In this document: piece by piece, positions 17,311 to 28,862 of the stretch | Position numbering within the stretch: the first letter of the stretch is position 1 | How the letters are laid out: each line of letters starts with the position of its first letter | Source: AA29 sp041481445 | GTDB lineage: Bacteria; Acidobacteriota; Vicinamibacteria; Fen-336 | Assembly: GCA_041481445.1 (NCBI GenBank) | Contig: JBGPBV010000062.1 | Location: 1-37,455 of the forward strand | Direction of reading: 5' to 3' | DNA: 37,455 bases | The notes under the pieces: generated by a model | Databases searched by the model: none | What the model saw: the letters and a program-made list of their open reading frames with translations, nothing else | Told to the model about the DNA's origin: nothing | Made by a program: the position numbers and the translations under genes

Positions 17311-20300
17311 ATGGCACCTCCTTCCAAGCCGGAACCCGGGCGCGATCCGCAGATGGCGGAGCGCGCGCGCAAGCTCAACGTCGTCTTCGCGCTGACCTCC
17401 ATCGGGATGCTCGTGGCCTTCACGGTCATGATCTGGGCGGACTACGACCGCGAGTGGAAGGCCTACCAGGGCCAGTTCAACCAGCTCGAGATCAAGGTCA
17501 CCAAGCAGCAGGCGGAGCAGGCCAGGGACAAGGTCCCCAGCGCCGAGCAGCAGGCCCTGAAGGCGGAGATGGAGAAGGCGAAGCAGGAGGAGGAGCAGCG
17601 CCACGGGGACATCCAGAAGGTGCAGGCGGAGCGGGACAAGCTCGAGGGCCAGTGGTACGCGGTCGACCAGGAGTTCCGCTTCACGAAGGCGGAGATCGAC
17701 GTCGCCCGCTACGAGTTCGACGAGGCGTCCCACAAGAACGCCGCCAGCAAGGACAAGAAGCTGGCCGCCCTCCAGAAGCTGGAGGAGAAGTGGAAGGGGC
17801 TGAGCACGGAGCTGGAGGACGTCAACGCCCGCAAGGACGCCGCGGACAAGCAGATCGCGCAGCTGGAAGCCACCCGGCTGGACGCGGAGAAGAAGCGCAA
17901 GGAGCTGTTCGCCGACTACGACCGCCTCGAGGATCGGATCAACAAGATCGCTCCCAACTGGGTCTACTACACGCGCAACCTGCCCGTGCTCGACCTGGCC
18001 AACCCGTCGCTCAAGGTCAACCAGATCATGCCCGCGAACCTGCAGGACGACGTCATCTTCTCGAGCACGCCCAAGGTCGACCGCTGCACCACCTGCCACC
18101 TCGGCATCGACAAGAAGGGATACGAGAAGGAGAAGCAGCCCTTCACCACCCACCCCGACCTCGCCTTCTACCTGCAGGGGCCGCACCCGATCGACAAGGT
18201 CGGCTGCACGTCGTGCCACCAGGGCCGGGGCCGCGCCACCGGCTTCATGAGCGCGGTCCACATCCCGTCCTCCGCCGCGCAGGAAAAGGCCTGGGGCAGG
18301 TACAGCCACTCCGACACCTACCATCCCTTCCACTTCTGGGACTATCCGATGATGGCCAAGGGCCACACCGAGGCCCAGTGCGTGAAGTGCCACCAGGGCG
18401 TGGTGGAGGTGCCCAAGGCGGCCTCCCTCAACACCGGCCGCCTGCTCGTCGAGAAGTACGGTTGCTACGGCTGCCACAAGATCAAGGGCTGGGAAGACCT
18501 GCGCAAGGTGGGCCCGGACCTCACCAAGATCGTCTCGAAGACGAACGAGGAGTGGATCTTCCGCTGGATCAAGGAGCCCAGGGGCTTCCGGCCCACGCGC
18601 ATGCCCCAGATCTGGGACGTGCGCAGCGCCGACCAGGACACCGACGCGATGAAGGTCCGCAACAACGTCGAGGCCAACGCGGTGGTGGCCTACCTCACCG
18701 AGAAGTCGGGGCGCGAGACCTATCCGGATCCGCCCGCGGGCGACCTCGCGGAGGGGCGCAAGACCTTCGAGACGATCGGCTGCCTGGCCTGCCATCGCAT
18801 CGGCAACGACCGGCGCGGCGTGGACGACACGCTGCCCGACGGCACCTCGCGCAAGGGCCTGGACTCGGCGTCGTTCCGCACGCACGGCCCCAACCTCGAC
18901 GGCACCGGCAGCAAGGTCAACCCGGGCTGGCTCTACGCCTGGGTGAGGAACCCCAAGGGCTACTGGCACGAGACGAAGATGCCGAACCTCCGCCTGACGG
19001 ACAGGGAGGCGGCGGACGTGACCGCGTACCTGATGAGCCTCAAGAACGACACGTTCATGGCGCGGCCGCGCCCGCCCCTCGACCCCGCCATCCGCGACGG
19101 CCTCATCCGCGAGCACCTCCTCGCCGCCAACGTGCCGCAGAAGGAAGCGGACCGGCAGCTGGCCTCGATGGACGACCACCAGCGCACGCTCTTCGTCGGG
19201 GAGAAGACGATCGGGCGGTACGGCTGCTTCGGCTGCCACACGATCTCCGGCTTCGAGAAGGCCAGCCCCATCGGGGTCGAGCTGACCGAGGAGGGATCGA
19301 AGCTCGTCGAGCGCCTGGACTTCGGGTTCGAGGAAGGCAAGATCCCGCACACCCTGCCCGGCTGGGTGCACCGCAAGGTCATGGAGCCGCGCGTGTTCGA
19401 CGAGGGCAAGCGCAAGCGGCCGGAAGAGCTCCTGCGCATGCCCAAGTTCTGGACCCAGGACGCGGAGGCGGAGGCCATCGTCACCGCCGTCATGTCCTTC
19501 ACCAAGGAGCAGGTCCCGCTGGCCGCCCAGAAGCAGCTCAGCGCGGACGAGCGCTACATCGAGCGCGGGGCGCGGCTGGTGCGGGACAAGAACTGCCGGG
19601 CCTGCCACGTGCTGGGCGAGCAGGGCGGGACCATCCGCGCGGTGGTGGCGGACCAGCTGGAGGCGAGCGGGCTCGACACCCTGGCCGCGCGCACGCAGAC
19701 GGTGGCCTTCTCGCCGCCCCAGCTCTACAACCCGGACTCCAAGATCGGCGAAGGGGCGCGCGTGCAGACGGACTGGCTGCACACGTTCCTGTCCGACCCC
19801 TCGCACAAGATCCGGCCCTGGCTGAACCTGCGCATGCCGACCTTCGAGTTCACCGAAGAGGAGCTCAACGTCCTCACCCGCTACTTCGCGGCCATGGACA
19901 AGGTCCCCTACCCGTACGCGCCGCGGCCGCAGCCGGACCCCACGATGATCGCGGCCGGACGGGACCTGTTCGGGCGCTGGCAGTGCGTAAAGTGCCACGT
20001 GGTGGCGGGCAAGCTGCCGAACCAGCCGCCGGAGAACATGGCTCCCGACCTCGCGAACGTGCCGCACCGCCTGCGCGCGGAATGGCTGCGACCCTGGCTG
20101 TCCGATCCGGGACGGATCCAGCCGGGCACGCGCATGCCCGCCAACTTCCCGAAGGACCCCCAGGAGAACGCGTATCCGGAGATCCTGGGCGGCGACCAGG
20201 CCAAGCAGATCGAGGCCGTCACGCAGTACCTCATGACACTGGGCGGGGCCGCGGGCGCGGCGCCGCCGGCACCGGCTCCGCCCGCGCGCACGACCACTGC

Positions 20301-20334
20301 GGGCAAGACGAGCCCTCGCGAGGCGAGCCGCTAG
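17311..20334 (+). CDS. Membrane-anchored octahaem cytochrome c with long coiled coil
   Basis: This 1007-residue c-type cytochrome is probably the electron acceptor of the Rieske/cytochrome b complex. A transmembrane anchor (about 22-42) is followed by a charged coiled coil (about 45-215, rich in Glu/Lys/Gln), then eight CXXCH haem sites with Cys at about 259 (CTTCH), 299 (CTSCH), 357 (CVKCH), 385 (CYGCH), 491 (CLACH), 639 (CFGCH), 762 (CRACH) and 892 (CVKCH). Several downstream RMP/KMP segments (TRMPQIW, TKMPNLRL, LRMPKFW, LRMPTFEF, TRMPANFP) are candidate axial Met ligands, consistent with repeated class I cytochrome c domains. The C-terminus is Ala/Pro-rich. The gene starts one base after the preceding stop (TGAGATG). 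The haem domains should face the periplasm. Confidence 0.93.
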   Translation: MAPPSKPEPGRDPQMAERARKLNVVFALTSIGMLVAFTVMIWADYDREWKAYQGQFNQLEIKVTKQQAEQARDKVPSAEQQALKAEMEKAKQEEEQRHGDIQKVQAERDKLEGQWYAVDQEFRFTKAEIDVARYEFDEASHKNAASKDKKLAALQKLEEKWKGLSTELEDVNARKDAADKQIAQLEATRLDAEKKRKELFADYDRLEDRINKIAPNWVYYTRNLPVLDLANPSLKVNQIMPANLQDDVIFSSTPKVDRCTTCHLGIDKKGYEKEKQPFTTHPDLAFYLQGPHPIDKVGCTSCHQGRGRATGFMSAVHIPSSAAQEKAWGRYSHSDTYHPFHFWDYPMMAKGHTEAQCVKCHQGVVEVPKAASLNTGRLLVEKYGCYGCHKIKGWEDLRKVGPDLTKIVSKTNEEWIFRWIKEPRGFRPTRMPQIWDVRSADQDTDAMKVRNNVEANAVVAYLTEKSGRETYPDPPAGDLAEGRKTFETIGCLACHRIGNDRRGVDDTLPDGTSRKGLDSASFRTHGPNLDGTGSKVNPGWLYAWVRNPKGYWHETKMPNLRLTDREAADVTAYLMSLKNDTFMARPRPPLDPAIRDGLIREHLLAANVPQKEADRQLASMDDHQRTLFVGEKTIGRYGCFGCHTISGFEKASPIGVELTEEGSKLVERLDFGFEEGKIPHTLPGWVHRKVMEPRVFDEGKRKRPEELLRMPKFWTQDAEAEAIVTAVMSFTKEQVPLAAQKQLSADERYIERGARLVRDKNCRACHVLGEQGGTIRAVVADQLEASGLDTLAARTQTVAFSPPQLYNPDSKIGEGARVQTDWLHTFLSDPSHKIRPWLNLRMPTFEFTEEELNVLTRYFAAMDKVPYPYAPRPQPDPTMIAAGRDLFGRWQCVKCHVVAGKLPNQPPENMAPDLANVPHRLRAEWLRPWLSDPGRIQPGTRMPANFPKDPQENAYPEILGGDQAKQIEAVTQYLMTLGGAAGAAPPAPAPPARTTTAGKTSPREASR

Positions 20335-20347
20335 ACCAGGAGGTCCG

Positions 20348-21082
20348 GTGGAGGACGGCGGGGCCGAGAGCCCGCGCCAGGGTTACGCGCTCATCGTGGG
20401 CCCGGTGGGCCCGGACCGCGACTGGGCGGCGCTGACCCTCCAGGAGTCGGGCCTCGAGGTGGCGGCGGCGACGGAAGAGGAGATCCTGGGCGGCCGCGAC
20501 TGGGTGCCGCCCACGCTGCTCGTCTTCGACGACAGCGGCACGCGTGACGAGCGCAAGGCGTCGCAGAAGCGCCTGCAGGCCCACCCCTCCTTCGTCGGCG
20601 TGCCCCTCCTCATCCTGGCCTACGACGCCGACATCGACAGCTACACGGGCGCGCTGACCAAGGGGGCCGCCGGCTACCTCGTGAAGCCGGTCAACGCGGA
20701 CGAGCTCACCACCGCCGCCGCCAAGCTCGTGGACTGGAAGCGCAGCGCGGACCGATCGGAGAAGCGGCGCCGCCTGCGCCGGCCGCTGCTGATGAAGGTG
20801 GACGTCGACATCCGCGCCCGCAAGGTGCGCGTGGCCGGCGAGCTGGTGGACGCGAGCGGGGCCGGCTGCCGCATCGAGCTGAAGGAGCCGCTCAGCCCGG
20901 GCGACCTCGTGCGCATCGTCCTGCACGGGCACGAGGACTCGACCCACGTGGCCCTGGGCGCGGAGGTGCGCTGGCATCGCGTGGCCCCGTCCGGGACCCA
21001 CGTGGTGGGCGTGCGCTTCACGGGGACGACCGCGCTCCTGGCCGGCAAGCTCCTCGGCTTCGCCTCCACCGGGCTGACCTAG
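20348..21082 (+). CDS. Receiver-like domain plus PilZ domain protein
   Basis: This is a 244-residue soluble protein of two parts. Residues 10-135 resemble a response-regulator receiver fold (YALIVGPVGPDRDW, TLLVFDDSGTRDERK, and GAAGYLVKPVNADEL with the conserved Lys-Pro). Residues about 138-244 are a PilZ domain: RRRLRRP (the RxxxR half of the cyclic di-GMP site) and DASGAGCRI (the D/NxSxxG half), so c-di-GMP binding is plausible. A phosphorylatable Asp may be one of the two in VFDDS, but the acidic pocket is not obviously complete. GTG 20348 follows AGGAGG. The gene begins 13 bases after the octahaem cytochrome stop and is likely in that operon, perhaps linking second-messenger state to respiration; that link is inference. 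Confidence 0.82.
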   Translation: MEDGGAESPRQGYALIVGPVGPDRDWAALTLQESGLEVAAATEEEILGGRDWVPPTLLVFDDSGTRDERKASQKRLQAHPSFVGVPLLILAYDADIDSYTGALTKGAAGYLVKPVNADELTTAAAKLVDWKRSADRSEKRRRLRRPLLMKVDVDIRARKVRVAGELVDASGAGCRIELKEPLSPGDLVRIVLHGHEDSTHVALGAEVRWHRVAPSGTHVVGVRFTGTTALLAGKLLGFASTGLT

Positions 21083-21113
21083 GCCTCCGTCCCCGCGGCG
21101 CCCGAAGCCCCGA

Positions 21114-24054
<2,941 letters not shown>

Positions 24055-24065
<11 letters not shown>

Positions 24066-24639
24066 GGGCCCCGGTCCGGTCCAGCTCGCGCAGGAGCCAC
24101 GCCTTGGCCAGCTTCCAGTCGCGCATCACGGTCTCCGGAGAGACCTTCAGGGCCACCGCCGTCTCCTCGACGCTGAGCCCGCCGAAGAAGCGCAGCTCGA
24201 CCACCTGCCCCTTCCGCGGATCGACGGCGGCCAGGCGCTGGAGCGCGTCGTCGAGGGCGACCAGATCCGGGTCGGGCGACGCCGAGACGACGAGGGCCTC
24301 GTCCAGCTCGACGTGCGGCGAGGCCCCTCCCCGTTTCTGGTAGCGGCGGGAGCGGGCGAAGTCGATGAGGATGTTCCGCATCAGGCGGGCACAGATGGCC
24401 AGGAAGTGGGCCCGGTCCTGGATGCTCGCGCTGTTCACGTCCACCAGCCGGACGTAGACCTCGTGGATCAGGGCCGTGGTCTGGAGGGTGTGAGAGGCGC
24501 GCTCGCCGGCCATGTGGCGCCGGGCCAGCCGATGCAGCTCCCCGTAGACGAGCGGCATGAGCTTTTCGAGGGCCCGCTCGTCGCCCAGGCTCCAGGCCTG
24601 GAGCAGGGCCGTGACCTCGTGCGATGAAGGACCTGCCAT
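24055..24639 (-). CDS. ECF-type RNA polymerase sigma factor
   Basis: This is a 194-residue extracytoplasmic-function sigma factor with region 2 (LVYGELHRLARRHMAG, HFLAICARLMRNILIDFARSRRYQKRGG) and region 4 (ELRFFGGLSVEETAVALKVSPETVMRDWKLAKAWL, a helix-turn-helix that would read the -35 box). The sequence style, including ALIHEVYVRLVD, matches the ECF subfamily common in Acidobacteriota and Planctomycetes that sits beside Ser/Thr kinases. No anti-sigma factor gene is present, so the overlapping kinase is the obvious candidate for control, perhaps by phosphorylation. ATG 24639 follows a GGAGCAGGG ribosome-binding site. Confidence 0.92.
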
Positions 24640-24670
24640 CCCTGCTCCGGGGGGGATCGTCTCGGGACGG

Positions 24671-24685
24671 CGCGAGTGTATCGCG
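24671..24685. promoter_or_regulatory. 15-base inverted repeat upstream of the ECF sigma gene
   Basis: CGCGA (24671-24675), five bases, then TCGCG (24681-24685) forms a perfect inverted repeat. On the minus strand it contains TACACT, a -10-like hexamer located about 35 bases before the ECF start. It may be an operator over the promoter of the sigma/kinase pair. The outer GGGACG/CGTCCC arms (24664-24669, 24684-24689) overlap it. The evidence is symmetry and position only. Confidence 0.35.
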
Positions 24686-24784
24686 TCCCGGCCGGCCCCG
24701 CCTGACAGTTCCGGGCCCCGTTTCCCGCCCTAGAGGACAGCAGCCGTCCCCTTCGAGGTGGGGAGGGCGGGAGGGTGGAGCGAG

Positions 24785-26815
24785 ATGAACCCGACGACCC
24801 TGGTCCTGCTCGGCGTCCTGGGCGCCCTTCTGGCGCCGGCCGCGAACCAGGAGGCCCCGTTCGACCCCGCGCGCGGCCTCGTCCTGCGCGGGACCATCGT
24901 CACCATGGACGACGAGCACCGCGTGATCGACAACGGCGGTGTGCTCGTGCGCGACGACCGTATCGTCGCGGTCTGGAAAGGCCCCCGGCCGCCGCGGGGA
25001 GCTCCGGTCGGGGATGCGGTGACCGTGGACCTGGACCCACAGGCCCTGATCTTTCCCGGCCTGATCAACCTGCACGACCACCCGACCTTCAGCATGCTGC
25101 CCCTGTGGCCGGCGCCGTCGTCCCACGTCCAGGCCGGAGCCGGACGGCCGCTGGGCACCGAGCCCTACGCCAACCGCTACCAGTGGAACCGGATGCTGGG
25201 GGCGGCGCCGCCGGAGGAGCGGCGCCTGATCGACTCCCCCCAGCTCGCGCTCGTGACCACGCAGGGCCTCGGGCTCGCGGCGGAGGTGGTCAAGTACGCG
25301 GAGGTCGAGGCTCTCCTCGGCGGAGAGACGACCCTCCAGGGCGCGCCCGCGATGGCGGCCACCGACGGCCTGCTCGCGCGCAACGTGGAGAGCCTGAACT
25401 TCGGACGGGCCCGCATCGAGTCCTACGTGCCGTCGATCGACGGCCTGACCGGCGGTCCTCTCGGCCTCCTCCTCGGCCGCCTGCAGCAGGGGGCCACCGA
25501 CGCCTGGCTCGTGCACCTGGCGGAGGGCGTCCGCGACGGCGACCGCCGGCCCGGCGATCCCCTCTCCTCGCGCGCCGAGTTCGCCACCCTCAAGAGCAAG
25601 GGCCTGCTGACCGACGCGACGGTCGTGGTCCACGGCGTGGCCCTCGAGCCGGCCGACTTCGCGGAGATGCGCGCCGCGCCGTCCGCGCGCCTCGACGGCA
25701 CGGGTGACGGGCTCGGGGCCAAGCTCGTGTGGTCGCCGCTGTCGAACCTGCTGCTGTACGGCCGGACGGCCAGCGTGTACGACGCGCTGGCCGCGGGCGT
25801 GCTCGTCTCGCTCGGCACCGACTGGACGCCCAGCGGGTCGCGCAACCTGCTCGGCGAGCTGAAGGTGGCCGACCTCGCGCTGCGCCAGCCGGGGCTGCTC
25901 GGATCGAGCCGGTCGCTCGTGCCCGAGCTCGCGGTGGAGGGCAAGCACGGACGGAGGGCCGCCGAGGCCGAGCGCGCCCTCGATCGTCTCCTCGTGGACA
26001 TGGTCACGCGCAACCCCGCCCGCGCCGTCCGCTGGTACGACGAGACGGGCTCCATCGAGCCGGGCAAGACGGCCGACCTGCTCGTGATCACCCCCCCGCG
26101 CCGGAACCCACCCTCGGACCTGCCGTCCTCTCCCTACCGGGATCTCATCGACGCGACCGAGCGCGACGTGCGGCTCGTGCTCGTGGGCGGCGAGCCCCTG
26201 GTGGGAGACGTCGACCTGATGGCCCAGCTCAAGCCGGGCGACTCCGAGACCGTCCGGAGCTCGTGCGGCTGCTACGCGAAGGCGGTGGACGTCACCAGGT
26301 CAGGAGTACCCAAGGGCGACCAGACGCTGGCCGCGATCCAGCAGGCGCTCGAGGAGGCGCTCGAGGCCCTGGGCGGCGATCACCCGCCGGAGGGCGGAGG
26401 TCCGGCCGACGACTCCAACACCTACAGCTACCTCAAGCAGCACGTCCCCCTGCCCTTCCCGATGACGGACGCACAGTTCCGGCAGTTCGTGCTCGTCCCG
26501 ACGGCGGGCACGGTGGACGGGCGGCTCAACCTCGAGCGCCTGACCCTGCCACCCCTCCTCACCGAGGACGACGACTTCTTCTTCGACGTGCTGGCCCAGC
26601 GGCTCGATCCGGCCACCGGCCTCGTCGACGACCCGACGCCGCCGTTCCGGCTCTACCCCGCCAACGCGAACCAGGTCACCGAGGGGACGAACCCCCTGGC
26701 CGCCGAGTCCTTCGAGGAGCGCTGGTACGAGCTGGCCAGGGTGAAAGGGCACCGCCATGCCGCATCGCCGCCCTGCTGCGGCGAGCCCTCGAGCGCGTGC
26801 GCGCGGCGTCCGTGA
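24785..26815 (+). CDS. Secreted amidohydrolase-superfamily protein
   Basis: This is a 676-residue metal-dependent hydrolase with a signal peptide (residues 1-20, core LVLLGVLGALLAPAA). The TIM-barrel metal site is complete: H97 and H99 in NLHDHP, H244 in WLVHLAEG, H283 in VVVHGVAL and D346 in LGTDWTPSG. GSIEPGKTADLLVI (about 420-433) is the usual closing strand of the amidohydrolase beta domain. About 240 further residues follow, including PPLLTEDDDFFFDVLAQ and a Cys-rich tail (CCGEPSSACARRP), a C-terminal domain I cannot identify. The closest recognisable group is the AtzA/TrzN/chlorohydrolase-like branch, but the substrate is unknown. ATG 24785 follows GGTGGAGCGAG. It is divergent from the ECF sigma gene. 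Confidence 0.85.
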   Translation: MNPTTLVLLGVLGALLAPAANQEAPFDPARGLVLRGTIVTMDDEHRVIDNGGVLVRDDRIVAVWKGPRPPRGAPVGDAVTVDLDPQALIFPGLINLHDHPTFSMLPLWPAPSSHVQAGAGRPLGTEPYANRYQWNRMLGAAPPEERRLIDSPQLALVTTQGLGLAAEVVKYAEVEALLGGETTLQGAPAMAATDGLLARNVESLNFGRARIESYVPSIDGLTGGPLGLLLGRLQQGATDAWLVHLAEGVRDGDRRPGDPLSSRAEFATLKSKGLLTDATVVVHGVALEPADFAEMRAAPSARLDGTGDGLGAKLVWSPLSNLLLYGRTASVYDALAAGVLVSLGTDWTPSGSRNLLGELKVADLALRQPGLLGSSRSLVPELAVEGKHGRRAAEAERALDRLLVDMVTRNPARAVRWYDETGSIEPGKTADLLVITPPRRNPPSDLPSSPYRDLIDATERDVRLVLVGGEPLVGDVDLMAQLKPGDSETVRSSCGCYAKAVDVTRSGVPKGDQTLAAIQQALEEALEALGGDHPPEGGGPADDSNTYSYLKQHVPLPFPMTDAQFRQFVLVPTAGTVDGRLNLERLTLPPLLTEDDDFFFDVLAQRLDPATGLVDDPTPPFRLYPANANQVTEGTNPLAAESFEERWYELARVKGHRHAASPPCCGEPSSACARRP

Positions 26816-26840
26816 GGCCGGACCTCACCCGGGAGGGCGC

Positions 26841-27308
26841 TCATCCTGCCCCGCCCCCACGCGCGATGCGCTTCGTCATGAGCACGCGCGTGTGCGCCAC
26901 GAATCCGGACCGCCGGTACAACCCTTCGGCGGGGTCCTTGCCGCGCTCGACTTCGAGGTGGAGGGCGGTGACGCCGAGCCCGGCACACGCCTCTTCCAGG
27001 ACGGCCAGGGCGGCGCGGCCGAGGCCGCGGGCGCGCGCCTTCGGCGCCACGTAGAGCTCGTCGACGAACGCGTCGCGCCCGCGGTACTCCAGGCTGTAGC
27101 CCATCGTCAATACCGCATAGGCGACCACGTCGCCGCTCTCGTCCGCGACCCATGTCCGGCCCAGGCTCGGGTCGGCGATGAGCCGGGCCCAGACGGCGCG
27201 CGCGGCCTCGGCCTCGAACGGGTAGGCGTCCTCCGCGTAGTAGTCTCGCTGGAGGCGGAGGAGCGCATCGAGGTCGGCGAGCCGCGCCGGCCGGAACGCG
27301 CCGGCCAC
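26841..27308 (-). CDS. GNAT-family N-acetyltransferase
   Basis: This is a 155-residue acyl-CoA-dependent acetyltransferase. Recognisable parts are the N-terminal FRPARLADLDALLRLQRDYY, the motif A strand DAFVDELYVAPKARARGLGRAAL (79-101) with the acetyl-CoA pyrophosphate loop RARGLGRA, and the motif B segment LEVERGKDPAEGLYRRSGF (118-136). It starts with GTG at 27308, whose G is shared with the last base of the TAG stop of the upstream DUF5996 gene, so the two are translated together. The acceptor substrate (amine, protein N-terminus or antibiotic) cannot be read from sequence. It is convergent with the amidohydrolase. Confidence 0.85.
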   Translation of the reverse strand: MAGAFRPARLADLDALLRLQRDYYAEDAYPFEAEAARAVWARLIADPSLGRTWVADESGDVVAYAVLTMGYSLEYRGRDAFVDELYVAPKARARGLGRAALAVLEEACAGLGVTALHLEVERGKDPAEGLYRRSGFVAHTRVLMTKRIARGGGAG

Positions 27309-28201
27309 TACCCCGCCCGTTCGAGCGCGGCCCGGTCCCACTTTCCGAGCTCCGCCCCGCGCGCATAGGTGCTGTCGACGAAGGCCAGGATCTCCTGCTC
27401 CGGCTCCGGTGCCGTGCGCACCGCCTCGTAGGGCAGGATGAACTCGCCGAGGTCGCGATGGTAGTAGGCGGCGGCCGGACGGACGGGCGCCTCCTTGAAC
27501 CCGGCGGGCTCGGGCACCGCGTAGGCGTAGAAGGCCGGCTCCAGGATAGGCCCACTGCCCGGCCAGAACCCGTGGCTGATCACCTCGTGTGAATAGGCCT
27601 CGCGCATGAAGGCGGGTCCTTCGCGGGGAGGGGCACGGCGGCCCGAGAAGCGCGTGACCGCCAGGTCGAAGCTGCCCCAGAAGAAATGGACGGGGCTGCA
27701 TTTCCCGACGAACGAGCACCGCGCTCCCGTCAGCACCTGCTCGATCGAGACGACGATGCGCCAGAAACGATTGGCCATTTCCGGGTCGTACGAATGGTGC
27801 CGGGTGTCCTGGTCGAAGCGGATGGGAGAAGGGATCTCCACCGGCATGGGCCAGATCTTGACCGGCAGCGCCATTTCGGCGAGGAGCGCCATCACCTCGC
27901 GATAGAAGTCGGCCACCGTGCGCGGCCGGAGCGTGAGCGAGCGCTCTTCCCCGTCCGAGGCGCGGACGGCGAGGCGGTGATCGACGAAGTCGAGCTCCAT
28001 CGTGAACGAGCGCTGCCCGTGCGGGAGCGTCCGCGTGGCCAGGCCGCGCGGCGTCACCTGGAGGGCGATGCCCCAGGCATGGTTGAGGGGCGGGGCCTGG
28101 GCCAGCGCGACCTTGCCCACCACCTGCGACCACATGTGGAGCGTCGCGTACGTGTCCTTCCAGGCCTCGTAGGGCAGGGGCGGCCAGCGCTCGGCGGTCA
28201 T
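27308..28201 (-). CDS. DUF5996-family protein
   Basis: This is a 297-residue cytosolic protein matching the conserved uncharacterised DUF5996 family: it opens WPPLPYEAWKDTYATLHMW and carries GKVALAQAPPLNHAWGIAL, LTLRPRTVADFYREVMALL, GKCSPVHFFWGSFDLAVTRF and SHEVISHGFWPGSG. The many conserved His, Trp and Phe residues (for example PVHFFWGSFD) suggest an enzyme or ligand-binding protein, but no activity is established. ATG 28201 lacks a Shine-Dalgarno. Its stop codon overlaps the GNAT start by one base, so both probably act in one small pathway. The divergent neighbour is the FMN reductase, 48 bases away. Confidence 0.85.
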   Translation of the reverse strand: MTAERWPPLPYEAWKDTYATLHMWSQVVGKVALAQAPPLNHAWGIALQVTPRGLATRTLPHGQRSFTMELDFVDHRLAVRASDGEERSLTLRPRTVADFYREVMALLAEMALPVKIWPMPVEIPSPIRFDQDTRHHSYDPEMANRFWRIVVSIEQVLTGARCSFVGKCSPVHFFWGSFDLAVTRFSGRRAPPREGPAFMREAYSHEVISHGFWPGSGPILEPAFYAYAVPEPAGFKEAPVRPAAAYYHRDLGEFILPYEAVRTAPEPEQEILAFVDSTYARGAELGKWDRAALERAG

Positions 28202-28249
28202 GACCGCGCGCGGGAGCGATTCCGGCGGACAATGCCCGGGGAGGTCACC

Positions 28250-28834
28250 ATGGATGCCGCTCCTTCCGAAACCGGCCGGCCCTTCGAGATCGTCGGCCTG
28301 GCCGGCAGCCTGCGCCAGGCCTCGCTCAACCGCGCCCTCCTGCGCGCCGCCGTCGCCCTCGCTCCGCCCCGCCTGAGGATCACCGTCCACGACCTCGGCG
28401 CCATCCCACTCTACAACGGCGACGTCGAGGCACGCGCGCTGCCGGACAGCGTGGCCGCGCTCCGCGCCGCCGTCAAGGCCGCCGACGGCCTCCTCATCGC
28501 CACCCCCGAATACAACTACGGAGTGCCCGGCGTCCTCAAGAACACGATCGACTGGCTCTCGCGGCCCGCGCGCGGCAGCGCCCTCGAGGGCAAGCCGGCC
28601 GCGATCATGGGGGCCTCGCCCGGCATGTCGGGGACGGCGCGCGGCCAGTTGCAGCTCCGCCAGGCCTTCGTCTTCACCAACACGTACGCGATGGCGCAGC
28701 CGGAGGTCCTCGTGGCCCGCGCCCACGAGAAGTTCGACGAGAAGGGCGAGCTGACCGACGCGCCCACTCGCGAGTTCCTGGCCGCCTTCCTGGGCCGCTT
28801 CGCGGAGTGGGTCGGACGCTTCGCGCGGCGCTGA
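28250..28834 (+). CDS. NADPH-dependent FMN reductase / azoreductase-like flavoprotein
   Basis: This is a 194-residue flavodoxin-fold oxidoreductase that uses NAD(P)H to reduce FMN, quinones, azo dyes or metal ions, depending on the member. The FMN phosphate loop is GSLRQASLNRAL (in LAGSLRQASLNRALLRAAV), and the hallmark TPEYNYGVPGVLKNTIDWLSRP follows. GASPGMSGTARGQLQLRQ is the second cofactor loop. ATG 28250 was chosen over ATG 28232 because GGGGAGG lies 5 bases before it. A likely role is quinone or electrophile detoxification. It is divergent from the DUF5996/GNAT pair. Confidence 0.9.
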   Translation: MDAAPSETGRPFEIVGLAGSLRQASLNRALLRAAVALAPPRLRITVHDLGAIPLYNGDVEARALPDSVAALRAAVKAADGLLIATPEYNYGVPGVLKNTIDWLSRPARGSALEGKPAAIMGASPGMSGTARGQLQLRQAFVFTNTYAMAQPEVLVARAHEKFDEKGELTDAPTREFLAAFLGRFAEWVGRFARR

Positions 28835-28847
28835 GGGAGAGCGCGCC

Positions 28848-28853
28848 TATACT
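28848..28853 (+). promoter_or_regulatory. Candidate -10 box (TATACT) close to the MarC-family start
   Basis: TATACT (5/6 match to TATAAT) lies 9 bases before GTG 28863 in the 28-base gap after the FMN reductase. There is no Shine-Dalgarno between them, so a near-leaderless mRNA is likely if this is used. No -35 is clear. Confidence 0.35.
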
Positions 28854-28862
28854 CGAGCCCCC

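Noticed and set aside
17454..20435. Long open frame of 993 codons overlapping the octahaem cytochrome in another frame
   Set aside because: It is a shadow frame of GC-rich DNA, with Gly/Arg/Pro-biased sequence and no domain; the real gene has all eight CXXCH sites in its own frame.
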